From Verrucomicrobiota bacterium (GTDB taxonomy: Bacteria; Verrucomicrobiota; Verrucomicrobiia; Opitutales; Opitutaceae), in the NCBI GenBank assembly GCA_023399155.1, contig JAEWQP010000002.1, positions 186,001 through 250,000 of the forward strand: a stretch of DNA of 64,000 nucleotides. The letters are read 5' to 3'. Below are positions 13,412 to 22,092 of this stretch, piece after piece. A program made the translations under genes and the position numbers. Under the pieces are notes generated by a model. The model saw only the letters and a list, made by a program, of their open reading frames with translations, was not told the DNA's origin and did not search any database. How positions within the stretch are numbered: position 1 is the first letter of the stretch; every line of letters begins with the position of its first letter.

Positions 13412-14410
13412 TCAGGCCGAGATCCAGGGCTCGATCACGTACTCGTAGGCGGCTCCCGCGCGGCGCACGCGGCCGAGGCCGGGGAAGGGCATGTGCGTGC
13501 CGCACACGCGCGTGCGGTCGGTCGCGCAGCGGTCGTAGAGGCGTTTGCGCGTGGCGATCGCGACGTCCGACTGCACGTCGAACTGCAGCACCCACTCCGG
13601 ATGCGCGAACGAGAGCACGTGGTTGTGCGCGATGTCGACGAAGTGGTAGAGCTGTTCTGAACCCGATGTGATGGTCACGCCGATGTGGCCGGGCGTGTGG
13701 CCAAACGCCTCGACGATCTCCAGGCCGCCAAGGAGTTTCTCGCCGCCGCTCACGAGCTGCCACTTGCCCTTGAACGCATTGAGGTAGGTCTGGACGCCGG
13801 CGTCGCCCTTCTCCGTCCAGTAGGCGTGCTCCGTGCGGTGCATGAACAGCGCGGCATTCTTGAACACAGGTTTGCCCGCGGCGTCGAGCAGGCCGCCGAA
13901 GTGGTCGCCGTGCATGTGCGAGATGATCACCGCGGTGACCTGTTCGGGCTTCACGCCGGCGGCTGCCATGTTCGTGAGCAGCCTGCCGCCCGCGTCGCCA
14001 AAGGCGGATCCGCAGCCGGCGTCGACCAGGATGAGTTCCGAGCCTAGGCGGAAGAGCGGCACCGTGATTGGGATGCGCACGAGGTCCGCGGGCACGAGGC
14101 CGTCGCGCAGTGCCTCGGCGACCTTTTCGCGTGGCTCGCCCACGCCGAAGGGTGAGTCCGCCGGCGGCATCGCGAAACCGCCGTCGCTCAACGCGAGCGC
14201 CTCCACCGAGCCGACGGAAAAGCGGTAAAAGCCCGGTTGCGCTCCCGCGAGTGAGTTGGACCCCGTCGGCTGGGCGGCTTCACGGGCGTCGGCGGCGCGT
14301 GCGACGGCGGTTCCGAGGAAGGCTCCCGCCCCGGCAAGGCCGAGCAGGCGGAGGGCATCACGGCGTGTCAGGGGACGGGAACGGTTTGTGGCAGTCATGG
14401 TGGCAGTCAT
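13412..14410 (-). CDS. Tat-exported metallo-beta-lactamase-fold hydrolase
   Basis: The 332-residue product has a twin-arginine signal (LTRRDALRLLGLAGAGAFLG, then AVARA), indicating export in folded form. The mature part is a metallo-beta-lactamase fold with the zinc motif HMHGDHFGG, an upstream LILVDAGCGSAFG, a second metal His in AFGHTPGHIG, Asp in FVDIAHNH and a late His in GTHMPFPG. Such enzymes hydrolyse lactones, thioesters or related bonds; some degrade acyl-homoserine lactones, but nothing here proves the substrate. The ATG at 14410 is preferred over an in-frame ATG at 14398 because GGGAG lies just upstream. It diverges from the small ferredoxin gene. Confidence 0.88.
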   Translation of the reverse strand: MTATMTATNRSRPLTRRDALRLLGLAGAGAFLGTAVARAADAREAAQPTGSNSLAGAQPGFYRFSVGSVEALALSDGGFAMPPADSPFGVGEPREKVAEALRDGLVPADLVRIPITVPLFRLGSELILVDAGCGSAFGDAGGRLLTNMAAAGVKPEQVTAVIISHMHGDHFGGLLDAAGKPVFKNAALFMHRTEHAYWTEKGDAGVQTYLNAFKGKWQLVSGGEKLLGGLEIVEAFGHTPGHIGVTITSGSEQLYHFVDIAHNHVLSFAHPEWVLQFDVQSDVAIATRKRLYDRCATDRTRVCGTHMPFPGLGRVRRAGAAYEYVIEPWISA

Positions 14411-14614
14411 GCTCTCCCTCGATAATGCGAATGCATCCGGGTGCAAAGATGAAGCTCGCCCCGCAGCGCGCCGGACGGAGAGGCCATCCCGATACACGGC
14501 GAGAAGGTCAAGATACGCGGAGCGTTTTCCATCCATGCGCGTAAGCTTGGCGGGCACTGGGTCGATCAACCTTCGATCCGCCTTTCGTTCAGAACATCCC
14601 GATCTCGTTTTCCC

Positions 14615-14788
14615 ATGGCCTACAAGATTGCTGAAGACAACTGCATCGCCTGTGGCGCGTGCGTCGACGTGTGCCCCGAGGGCGCGATCGAGGCGAAGGA
14701 TCCTGTCTACACGATCATCGCCGAGAAGTGCATCGATTGCGGCACGTGCGAGGCGACCTGTCCGAACGGCGCGATCTCCGCAGGCTGA
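14615..14788 (+). CDS. Small 2[4Fe-4S] ferredoxin
   Basis: The 57-residue product has two CxxCxxCxxxCP motifs: CIACGACVDVCP in the first half and CIDCGTCEATCP in the second, each followed by a Gly/Ala turn. This is the clostridial-type bacterial ferredoxin fold with two [4Fe-4S] clusters, a soluble low-potential electron carrier. Length is normal for the family (about 55-60). The frame runs cleanly from ATG 14615 to TGA 14786-14788. Neighbours (metallo-beta-lactamase-fold protein, LysE exporter) do not identify its redox partner, so it looks like an orphan housekeeping ferredoxin. Confidence 0.93.
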   Translation: MAYKIAEDNCIACGACVDVCPEGAIEAKDPVYTIIAEKCIDCGTCEATCPNGAISAG

Positions 14789-14973
14789 CGCGCGGGAGGA
14801 CGAGAAGCAGCCGGACTGCGGAGACCTCGCGGTCCGGGCGAACAGCGCGCGAATCCGACACTAGGCCCGCGAGCAGTCGGTCTTAACGCCGCACGACTGC
14901 CGTGAGGTGGGCGGGCTCAGGCGGCGTTGAAGGTGTTTGCGAGGGGACAGGTAACCTGCAGCATCCCGGGCGC

Positions 14974-15594
14974 ATGCATGCATCGACCCTCATCGCCTTT
15001 GGCACTGCGCTCGCGATCGTTGTGGCGATACCGGGTCCGGGCATCCTCGCGGTGATCTCCTGTGCCATGGCGCGCGGCTTGCGCGATGCACTGGGTCTCG
15101 TCGGGGGCATGCTCCTCGGGGATCTGACCTACTTCGCCCTGGCGGTGTTCGGGATGGCCTCGATGGCGAGGTCGATGGGGGAGGTCTTTATCGCGGTGAA
15201 GATACTTGGCGCGGCCTACCTCGTCTGGCTCGGCGTGAACCTATGGCGGCAACGCTCCACGCGGGTCGCGGTCGCGGAGACGGGTGCCACCCCGGCGCGC
15301 GGTGTCGGCCGCAGTATCGTCGGCGGGCTGGCTGTGACGCTCGCGAACCCCAAGGCCATCGCGTTCTATGCCGGCCTTCTTCCCACCTTCATCGATCTCG
15401 AGCGCCTCGCCTGGGCCGATGCTGTGGGGATGGCGGTGATCGTCGTGCTCGTGGTGACCGGCATCGGCGCGTCCTACGCGATCGCGGCCGCGGGTGGCCG
15501 GCGCTTCTTCGTGCAGCCGTCGCGGCTCACCTGGATGAATCGTGCCGCTGGGACGATGATGATCGGCGCCGGCGTGTCAGTCGCAGTGAAATGA
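14974..15594 (+). CDS. LysE/RhtB-family amino-acid exporter
   Basis: The 206-residue product has about six membrane helices and the family's N-terminal hallmark AIPGPGILAVISCAMARGLR, then GGMLLGDLTYFALAVFG, YLVWLGVNLWR and the conserved TLANPKAIAFYAG. LysE/RhtB proteins export amino acids or their derivatives by proton antiport across the inner membrane. Length matches the family (about 205). The ATG at 14974 begins MHASTLIAFG directly before helix 1. The gene is alone, with a convergent gene 181 bases downstream. Confidence 0.9.
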   Translation: MHASTLIAFGTALAIVVAIPGPGILAVISCAMARGLRDALGLVGGMLLGDLTYFALAVFGMASMARSMGEVFIAVKILGAAYLVWLGVNLWRQRSTRVAVAETGATPARGVGRSIVGGLAVTLANPKAIAFYAGLLPTFIDLERLAWADAVGMAVIVVLVVTGIGASYAIAAAGGRRFFVQPSRLTWMNRAAGTMMIGAGVSVAVK

Positions 15595-15775
15595 TCGTGC
15601 GGGATTCGGTGCCGGTTGGGGGTACCGCGTACCGCCTGCCTTCTAGCCTCCATCCCGGCCTTTCCCGCGACGCGTGAGATGGCTTTGGACGTAAACGGCC
15701 CACCGAAGGCAGAACACCTGCCCCAACGTTGGCTGCCCGCCTGCGGCTGCCCCGCACACGCGCGTGCCTGAAAGC

Positions 15776-16816
15776 CTAAAGCCGGTCCCAGCGCATGGCG
15801 CGCGCGAAGTCCTCGCCGACAGTGACCGCCAGTTTCTTCCCGTCCTCGCTGAACTCGCACTGCACGTCGGTGGTGAGCGCGTAGAATCTCGTGGGTGAGG
15901 CGGCGTGCAACTCGAGTTCGGCACCGCCGAATGCGATCGAGAGCAGCCCATTGGGCAGGCGGCGGATGGAGCCGATGGCGCGGCCGTTGTTGCCGTATTC
16001 ACCGACGTAGGACTCGAGCGCCGCGTCGGGAAGCGTGAATTCCGGATGCCGCGGGCTGCCGAGTTCGCGGACCCAGACATTGCGATAGCGCACGGGATTG
16101 CCGTGGTCCTGCAGCGCGATCGGCAGCCGCTCCGGATGCGCGGAATAGGGCGGCCGGCCGACCCAGGCGGTCGGCCCGGTGAGTTCGACGTTGTTCTGCA
16201 CGAGCACGCCGTTGTGGAAGACGGTAAGGTGGGCCTTGGAGAGCAGCGCGCCCGCCTCGTCGAACCGGGGGGCGGTCCAGATGATGTCGTAGGTCTGCCA
16301 CTGGCCCGGCGGTAGGCTGGAATTGGCAAGCGGCGGATACTGATTGTAGACGGAGGCAGCGGCGCCGTCGGCGTAGGTCTTGGATTGGTACGAGTCGAGG
16401 ACCTGCACCTCGTATCGCCCCAGGCCGAAGAACACGCCGCTGTTGCCGCGGCCCTGGCTCTCGCCCTGAGCGGGCACGGGTGCGGTCCACTCGATGTGGA
16501 GCTGACAGTCGCCGAATGCCTGAAGCGATCGGATATAGCCGCTGCCGGGCACGCATTCCATCGCACCGTCCTTCACCGTCCATTTCGTGGGCGTGCCGTC
16601 CATCGCCACCCAGGCGGAGAGATCCCTGCCATCGAAGAGGACGGTTGCATCCGAGGGCGCGCGGCCGGGCTGCTCCTGCGTGCTCGGCGTGCCAGGCGTG
16701 ATCACCGGAGCCATCGGGCGCTCACGGTCGTGGCCCAGCCAGCGCGGGTCGGGCTGCGCGGTCAGAATCGTGGTCGACACTAGCAGGATCACACCGGGGA
16801 GCAGGGCGGTTTTCAT
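15776..16816 (-). CDS. DUF1080 (3-keto-disaccharide hydrolase-like) secreted protein
   Basis: The 346-residue product has a signal peptide (MKTALLPGVILLVSTTILTA). Its main domain is DUF1080, a concanavalin/laminin-G-like sandwich. Hallmarks are VLFDGRDLSAW, WTVKDGAMECVPGSGYI, CQLHIEWTAP and GNSGVFFGLGRYEVQVLDSY. Family members include 3-keto-disaccharide hydrolases and are abundant in Verrucomicrobia and Planctomycetes. A short C-terminal extension of about 90 residues (from RHPEFTLPDAALESYVGEYG) looks like a small separate domain. The ATG at 16816 is chosen because the signal peptide begins there. It is monocistronic and diverges from the DUF1232 gene. Confidence 0.88.
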   Translation of the reverse strand: MKTALLPGVILLVSTTILTAQPDPRWLGHDRERPMAPVITPGTPSTQEQPGRAPSDATVLFDGRDLSAWVAMDGTPTKWTVKDGAMECVPGSGYIRSLQAFGDCQLHIEWTAPVPAQGESQGRGNSGVFFGLGRYEVQVLDSYQSKTYADGAAASVYNQYPPLANSSLPPGQWQTYDIIWTAPRFDEAGALLSKAHLTVFHNGVLVQNNVELTGPTAWVGRPPYSAHPERLPIALQDHGNPVRYRNVWVRELGSPRHPEFTLPDAALESYVGEYGNNGRAIGSIRRLPNGLLSIAFGGAELELHAASPTRFYALTTDVQCEFSEDGKKLAVTVGEDFARAMRWDRL

Positions 16817-17006
16817 GGCAGGTCGCAGGGTGGCGCACCGGGGTTTCGAGTCGAATCCGAATTCCGGCGGCTCCGTTTTCTCCCGGCGTTCGCGGTTTCG
16901 TCCGATCTTCGCGATCGCCACGAACCATCAGGCCGGTCGCCTTTCCAGAATGTTAGAGAAAAGCTCAGTATCGGTGCGGAACAGCGTATTAGTCAAATGG
17001 TGCGAG

Positions 17007-17024
17007 GCCCCCTATCATGGGGGC
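17007..17024. promoter_or_regulatory. GC inverted repeat in the divergent spacer
   Basis: A perfect gccccc/gggggc repeat with a 6-base loop (tatcat) lies between the divergent DUF1080 and DUF1232 genes, about 90 bases upstream of the latter. It could be an operator or a leader hairpin. Nothing identifies a binding protein. Confidence 0.3.
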
Positions 17025-17114
17025 GTGACACGATCCTGCGCTTCCGCTGGCGGGCGACCGGCTGCGGAGGACGGGTCGCCGCCCATCCCAACCGACATCC
17101 ACCCAGGAACAACC

Positions 17115-17582
17115 ATGCCTCACACATCCGCTCCCCTTCCCGAGACGCTTCAGCACCATCTCTCCGCCGTCGGATCAAACGAGCTCGCCAGCACGGCCGA
17201 GTACGTCGACCGGGGCGGTGCCCTCACGGGGCCGCCCGCGCTCGCGGCGCTGACGCGGCTCATGCCCGTCGTGGACGAAAGGATACAGGAACTGCCCGCT
17301 GGCGACCGGTTGCGGGCGCGGCTGGAGGTTCTCGCGACCTGTTCGCGCGAGTTCGGATCGAAGCCCCAGCCGGCCGCGAAGGTGAAGCGCGAGGTGGCAT
17401 TTGCGCTGCTCTATTTCCTCAAGGGCGCCGATCGGATTCCCGACACGATCCCCGAGGTCGGGCTCCTCGACGACGCGCTCATCGTGCAGTGCGTGCTGGA
17501 ACGCCACGCGAGTGCGTTGCGCGTTCATTGGGAACGGCACGGCCGGGACTGGCCGGAGGGTCTGGTGGCTTCGGCCGCCTGA
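17115..17582 (+). CDS. DUF1232 (YkvA-like) protein
   Basis: The 155-residue product carries a DUF1232/YkvA-type segment in its second half (FALLYFLKGADRIPDTIPEV, then GLLDDALIVQCVLERH), with the typical pattern of a short hydrophobic helix, Asp, Ile-Pro-Asp and Leu-Asp-Asp. The function of the family is not established; many members are small membrane-associated proteins. The ATG at 17115 has AGGA about 7 bases upstream. The frame extends further upstream but without protein-like sequence. It is a single gene facing a convergent small exported protein, with a terminator hairpin between them. Confidence 0.75.
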   Translation: MPHTSAPLPETLQHHLSAVGSNELASTAEYVDRGGALTGPPALAALTRLMPVVDERIQELPAGDRLRARLEVLATCSREFGSKPQPAAKVKREVAFALLYFLKGADRIPDTIPEVGLLDDALIVQCVLERHASALRVHWERHGRDWPEGLVASAA

Positions 17583-17591
17583 GTTCGCATG

Positions 17592-17621
17592 AAAAAGGCC
17601 GCGCCCCGGGGGGCGCGGCCT
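17592..17621 (-). terminator. Intrinsic terminator of the 17642-18043 gene
   Basis: A perfect 12-base-pair GC-rich stem (17596-17607 with 17610-17621, 2-base loop) is followed on the minus strand by five T residues, about 20 bases after the gene's stop. The T-run orientation assigns it to the minus-strand gene. The stem could also slow transcription from the plus-strand DUF1232 gene. Confidence 0.85.
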
Positions 17622-17641
17622 GAAAGGGCGGAGCGTGGCTG

Positions 17642-18043
17642 CTACTTCTGGTACGGAACGACGACGACCAGGGGCGCGTAGCCTTCGGCGGTGAGCGTGA
17701 CCTTGTCCTCCGGGGCGAGGTTCTCGATGGTCATGGCGCCGGCGGCGGCCACCTTCTGTGCCGGGATGTCGCGGGTCTTCGGCCGGTTGTGCACGACGAC
17801 GCTGAGGTCGATGTGGGCGGCGACGGTGATCTCCTCTTTTGACTCGTTGAGAAGATGAAGGACCATCGGTGCCTCGTGCTTGCCCGACGTATCCTTGTCA
17901 AACGTCGCCTTCAGCGGCAGGACGGGTTTGTCAGCGGTTGCTTGAGCAAAGGAAGGAGATGCGACGACGGCCAGGGCAAGCGCGCTGGCGAACAGGCTCA
18001 GGAACAATCCGCGTGCGCGGAAGAAGGCTGCGAGGTGATTCAT
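17642..18043 (-). CDS. Small exported protein of unknown function
   Basis: The 133-residue product has a signal peptide (LFLSLFASALALAVVASPSFAQA). The mature part of about 98 residues has alternating hydrophobic residues (PMVLHLLNESKEEITVAAHI, then DLSVVVHNRPKTRD) that read like a small beta-sandwich, perhaps an immunoglobulin-like fold. I do not recognise a family. The upstream frame stays open for more than a kilobase, but that part is opposite the antiporter gene and is not protein-like, so the ATG at 18043 is used. It has its own strong terminator. Confidence 0.75.
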   Translation of the reverse strand: MNHLAAFFRARGLFLSLFASALALAVVASPSFAQATADKPVLPLKATFDKDTSGKHEAPMVLHLLNESKEEITVAAHIDLSVVVHNRPKTRDIPAQKVAAAGAMTIENLAPEDKVTLTAEGYAPLVVVVPYQK

Positions 18044-18169
18044 ACGGCCGGCACTATGGTACACAACCGTCGCAGGTTCAAAGCCGTTCTCGTCATGGCG
18101 CGTGACTCCAGGGCGGCGGGACTCCTGGTCTGAGGATGAACTTGTGCTCGGTTCGCTGTCGCCGGGCGA

Positions 18170-19441
18170 TTGCTCAGCGTCATTGATTTCGATCGCGCCA
18201 CAGCCAAGCTCCCGCCGCGCGTGACGATACTTGAGGCAACCGTGCTCCTGCTGGTGCTGCTCCTGGGCCTGCCGGATTTCTGTCGGCGGATTCGGCGGCC
18301 GGGTCTGTTGTACCCAGCCTACATTCTCGCCGGTGTGGTGGCGGGGGCGCTGATGGACGCTGGCGCGATCGCGGTCTGGCGCGAGATCGGTCAGTTCGGG
18401 TTCATTTTGCTGCTGTTTTCCGTGGGTCTGGAGATCGAACTCCCGGGCAAGCGCGAGACGCTGGTCGCGCTGTGGCGCGGTGCTCTCTGGATGGGGTGGC
18501 AGGTCCCGTTGCTGGTCGGTCTGGCATGGGTCAGCGGCGTGCCGATGGGCGAGGCTGTCGTGGCGGCGCTTGCGCTGGCGGGAACGTCGGTCGGGATGGC
18601 CTATCATCTCTGGGAAGCGCACCGATTCGCCGATACCACGGCTCGCACGCAGTTTCTCGAGTGGATCGTGGCCATCGAGGTTACCGCCATCCTTGCGCTT
18701 GCGGCGGCCGGCCCGGTCATGGGTGGCGCGGTGTGGTGGATCGTGCTGATCAAACTCGCGGGCGTGGTGAGTGCGGCCGTGCTCGCCGCGGTTCTGGCGG
18801 TGCGGGGAGCGCCGCGCCTGGTGCACTGGCTCGAGCGCGGTCTGCACGTGCAGGTGCATTTTGTGGTGCTGCTCCTGTTCGGGATCGCGGCTCTCGGTGA
18901 GCGACTCGGGCTGAGTGCCCCGAAGACGGCGTTTGTGCTCGGCATGTTCATCAGCCGGTCGACGCATGAGGAGGCGGGGCTCAGCCACCGGCTCGAGCCG
19001 ATCCGCGACCGCCTGTTTGTCCCCGTGTTTTTCTTCGGACTGGGCACGCTGGTCGAGCCGCGCATGTTCCTCTCGGTGGTGTTTGCCGGCGCGGTCGCGG
19101 CTGCGCTTCTGATGTTCTTCCTCAGGCGTGAGATCTTCCGCCGGATGTTTGCCCCCGCGCTGCGGGCCGCGCCGCCGGCGCACGTCATCTCGCTGCCCGT
19201 CCTCACGATCGCGGCCGTGGCGGTCGAAGTACTCGCGCGAAGCGGCGCTTCCGGCGAGGCGATCACCTGGACCCTCGCCGCCGGGCTGTGCCTCACGCTC
19301 ATCGCGGCCGTGCTGCCCGTGACGGAACTCGGCCCGCTGGCGCGGACCGAGCCGGCGACGGTCGCGCCCGAGGTCTGGTCCGGGATCGAGGAAGGCCAGG
19401 ACGCTCGCAGGTCCGGGGACGACGTATCCGATGCGCGGTGA
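18170..19441 (+). CDS. CPA2-family cation:proton antiporter (Kef-type membrane domain)
   Basis: The product is about 423 residues with 11-13 predicted helices. Kef/CPA2 landmarks include LLLFSVGLEIELP, ALALAGTSVGMAYHLWEA and FFGLGTLVEPRMF. It should exchange K+ or Na+ for protons across the inner membrane. The usual C-terminal TrkA-N regulatory domain is absent; the protein ends with a short polar tail. The frame's first candidate start is TTG at 18170, and GTG at 18221 is equally plausible. No Shine-Dalgarno sequence decides between them. Confidence 0.8.
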   Translation: MLSVIDFDRATAKLPPRVTILEATVLLLVLLLGLPDFCRRIRRPGLLYPAYILAGVVAGALMDAGAIAVWREIGQFGFILLLFSVGLEIELPGKRETLVALWRGALWMGWQVPLLVGLAWVSGVPMGEAVVAALALAGTSVGMAYHLWEAHRFADTTARTQFLEWIVAIEVTAILALAAAGPVMGGAVWWIVLIKLAGVVSAAVLAAVLAVRGAPRLVHWLERGLHVQVHFVVLLLFGIAALGERLGLSAPKTAFVLGMFISRSTHEEAGLSHRLEPIRDRLFVPVFFFGLGTLVEPRMFLSVVFAGAVAAALLMFFLRREIFRRMFAPALRAAPPAHVISLPVLTIAAVAVEVLARSGASGEAITWTLAAGLCLTLIAAVLPVTELGPLARTEPATVAPEVWSGIEEGQDARRSGDDVSDAR

Positions 19442-19652
19442 CGCGGCACCCGGGCGCGCCGGGTGAACGACGGCTCGACACTGTCGTGATTGATCCGCGG
19501 CCCCGGCCAGAGACCTCGCCCGGCCCGAAAGCTGTCGTCGGACGAACCCGCAGCGGCTTCAGAAATGTCGTAGGCGTTCGCGACAGGCGAAACCCGGCCC
19601 GATGGCGCGTAGATCAATCATCCCGCGCGGCTGCAACTTCTCTGAAACGGTT

Positions 19653-21869
19653 CTAAAGCTGGCCGAGGATCGAGTTGAACGTCGTGCTTGGCCGCATGGC
19701 TGCGGATGCCCTGGCGTCGTCGGGCATGTAGTAGCCGCCGAGATCGACGGGCCGGCCCTGCACCGCAAGGAGTTCATTCACGATCTGCTTCTCGTTCGCC
19801 GCCATCTTCTCGGCCACCGGCGCGAATGTGCGCGCGAGTTCCGCATCGCCCGTCTGGGCGGCGAGCGCCTGGGCCCAGTAGAGCGCGAGGTAGAAATGAC
19901 TGCCGCGGTTGTCGATCGTGCCGAGTTTGCGCCCGGGCGACCTGTCCTCCTCGAGGAAGCGGCCAGTGGCCGCATCCAGGGTTTCCGCCAGGACGCGCGC
20001 CCGGGCGTGCTTCTCGACGAGGCTGAGGTGCTCAAGCGAGGCGGCCAGCGCGAAGAACTCGCCCAGGCTGTCCCAGCGCAGGTAGTTTTCCTGCACGAAC
20101 TGCTCGACGTGCTTGGGCGCGGAGCCGCCCGCACCGGTCTCGAACAGGCCGCCGCCCTGCATGAGCGGGACGATCGAGAGCATCTTGGCCGAGGTGCCGA
20201 GTTCGAGGATCGGGAAGAGGTCGGTGAGATAGTCGCGCAGGACGTTGCCCGTGACACTGATCGTGTCCTGCCCGGCCTTGATTCGGGCGAGCGTGTGGAG
20301 GCAGGCGGCGGCGGGCGCGAGGATGCGGATGTCGAGGCCGGTTGTGTCGTGATCCTTGAGATACCGCTCCACCTTGGCGATCACCTCCCGGTCGTGGGCC
20401 CGGCGGACATCGAGCCAGAACACAGCGGGTGTATTCGAGATGCGGGCACGGCTGACAGCGAGCTTCACCCAGTCCCGGATCGCCGCATCCTTCGTCTGGC
20501 ACGCGCGCCAGATGTCGCCTTCGCTGACGTCGTGCTCGAGCAGCACCTTTCCGGACGCGTCGACCACGCGAACCACGCCGCTGGCGGCGATCTGGAAGGT
20601 CTTGTTGTGGGAGCCATACTCCTCGGCGGCTTGTGCCATCAGGCCGACGTTGGGGACCGAGCCCATCGTGCGGGGGTCAAACGCGCCGTGCTCCTTGCAG
20701 AACTCGATGGTCGCCTGATAGACGCCGGCGTAGCTGCTGTCCGGGATGACGGCGATCGTGTCCTGAAGCCGGCCCTGGGCGTCGTACATCTTTCCGGATG
20801 AGCGGATCATCGCGGGCATGGATGCGTCGACGATCACATCGGAGGGCACGTGAAGGTTGGTGATCCCCTTGTCCGAGTTCACCATGGCCACGGCGGGCCC
20901 GGAGGCGAAGGCCGCCTCGATGTCGCGCTCGATCACCTCGCGCCGGTCGGCGGGAAGGCCCCGGACCTTGTCGACGAGGTCGCCGAAGCCGTTGTTCACG
21001 TCGACCCCGAGTTCGGCGAAGGTGGCCGCGTGCCGGGCGAGCAGGTCCTGGAAAAACACCCGCACCACGTGTCCGAAGATGATGGGATCGGAAACTTTCA
21101 TCATCGTGGCCTTGAGGTGGACGGAGAACAGCACGCCTTCCTCGCGAGCGGCCTTGATCTGGTCGGCCAGGAACTCGAGCAGCGCCGCCTTGCGCATGAC
21201 GGTCGCGTCCAGGATCTCGCCCGCCCTGAGCTCTGTACTCTCCTTGAGGATACGCGTGTTTCCGTCGTGACCGGTGAACTCGATGCGCACGCGGGTCGGC
21301 GCGGGGATCACGACGGATTTCTCATTGGAGAAGAAGTCGTCGCGGCCCATCGTGGTGACGCGCGTCTTCGAGTCGCGCGACCACGCGCCCATATTGTGCG
21401 GATGCTTGCGCGCGTAGTCCTTGACGGCCCTGGGCGCGCGCCGGTCGGAATTGCCCTCGCGCAGGACGGGGTTCACGGCCGAGCCCTTCACCTTGTCATA
21501 ACGGGCCTTTGCCTCCTTCTCGGCCTCGGATTTCGGCGCCTCGGGATACTCCGGCAACGCGTAGCCGCGGGCCTGCAACTCGGTGATCGCCTCCTTCAGC
21601 TGCGGAACCGAGGCCGAGATGTTTGGAAGCTTGATGATGTTTGCTTCGGGCCGGTGCGTGAGCGCTCCGAGTTCACCGAGCGCATCGGGCACGCGCTGGC
21701 CGGCGGGCAGCAGGTCGGAAAACGCGGCGAGGATGCGGCCGGCAAGAGAGATGTCACGCGTCTCGACGGTGATGCCCGCATGCCTGGCAAAGGCCTGCAC
21801 GATCGGCAGGAGCGAATACGTGGCGAGCGCGGGAGCTTCGTCGGTCTTGGTGTAGAAGATGGTGGGCAT
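19653..21869 (-). CDS. icd: Monomeric NADP-dependent isocitrate dehydrogenase
   Basis: The 738-residue product matches the length of the monomeric (type II) isocitrate dehydrogenases, which are unrelated in length to the dimeric 400-residue type. Recognisable stretches include IFYTKTDEAPALATYSLLPI at the N-terminus, NPVLREGNSDRRAP (substrate Ser/Asn/Arg region), AWSRDSKTRV, HLKATMMKVSDPIIFGH, GLFETGAGGSAPKHV and LDLGGYY-like VDLGGYYMPD near the C-terminus. It makes 2-oxoglutarate, CO2 and NADPH in the TCA cycle. The ATG at 21869 begins the typical N-terminus. A 221-base spacer rich in inverted repeats lies upstream. Confidence 0.97.
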   Translation of the reverse strand: MPTIFYTKTDEAPALATYSLLPIVQAFARHAGITVETRDISLAGRILAAFSDLLPAGQRVPDALGELGALTHRPEANIIKLPNISASVPQLKEAITELQARGYALPEYPEAPKSEAEKEAKARYDKVKGSAVNPVLREGNSDRRAPRAVKDYARKHPHNMGAWSRDSKTRVTTMGRDDFFSNEKSVVIPAPTRVRIEFTGHDGNTRILKESTELRAGEILDATVMRKAALLEFLADQIKAAREEGVLFSVHLKATMMKVSDPIIFGHVVRVFFQDLLARHAATFAELGVDVNNGFGDLVDKVRGLPADRREVIERDIEAAFASGPAVAMVNSDKGITNLHVPSDVIVDASMPAMIRSSGKMYDAQGRLQDTIAVIPDSSYAGVYQATIEFCKEHGAFDPRTMGSVPNVGLMAQAAEEYGSHNKTFQIAASGVVRVVDASGKVLLEHDVSEGDIWRACQTKDAAIRDWVKLAVSRARISNTPAVFWLDVRRAHDREVIAKVERYLKDHDTTGLDIRILAPAAACLHTLARIKAGQDTISVTGNVLRDYLTDLFPILELGTSAKMLSIVPLMQGGGLFETGAGGSAPKHVEQFVQENYLRWDSLGEFFALAASLEHLSLVEKHARARVLAETLDAATGRFLEEDRSPGRKLGTIDNRGSHFYLALYWAQALAAQTGDAELARTFAPVAEKMAANEKQIVNELLAVQGRPVDLGGYYMPDDARASAAMRPSTTFNSILGQL

Positions 21870-21931
21870 GGCGGCGAGAGTGGCGGGACGCAGAGGTCGT
21901 CCGGGGTCGCGAGGGTGCGGCCGGCGGAGCA

Positions 21932-22092
21932 GCGTGCCAGTGAAAGGTCACGCCGGCGGGCGGGGCAAAGGAAAAGCCTTCCCCGAGCGCGTCGGGGCTG
22001 CGGCCCGCACCGCTGCTAATGGCATGCGGGGTGGTGCGAGTAGCCAGGCTTTTGGCTGCGCGCGGATCCTAATCGGCGCGCCCCGCAGGATC
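21932..22092 (-). promoter_or_regulatory. Inverted-repeat-rich spacer upstream of icd (candidate structured leader)
   Basis: Five short inverted repeats follow one another in 160 bases: gcgtg/cacgc (21932-21953), ccccga/tcgggg (21981-21997), cgcacc/ggtgcg (22006-22038), agcca/tggct (22042-22057) and gatcct/aggatc (22065-22092). On the minus strand this lies directly upstream of icd and could form a folded 5' leader. High GC makes short stems common by chance. Strand and function are inferred. Confidence 0.35.

Noticed and set aside
21930..22060. Possible cobalamin riboswitch on the plus strand
   Set aside because: A B12-box-like gagtagccagg and a ccccga/tcgggg hairpin occur, but the conserved core sequences are missing and no plus-strand gene follows. 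Kept only as a generic structured spacer.
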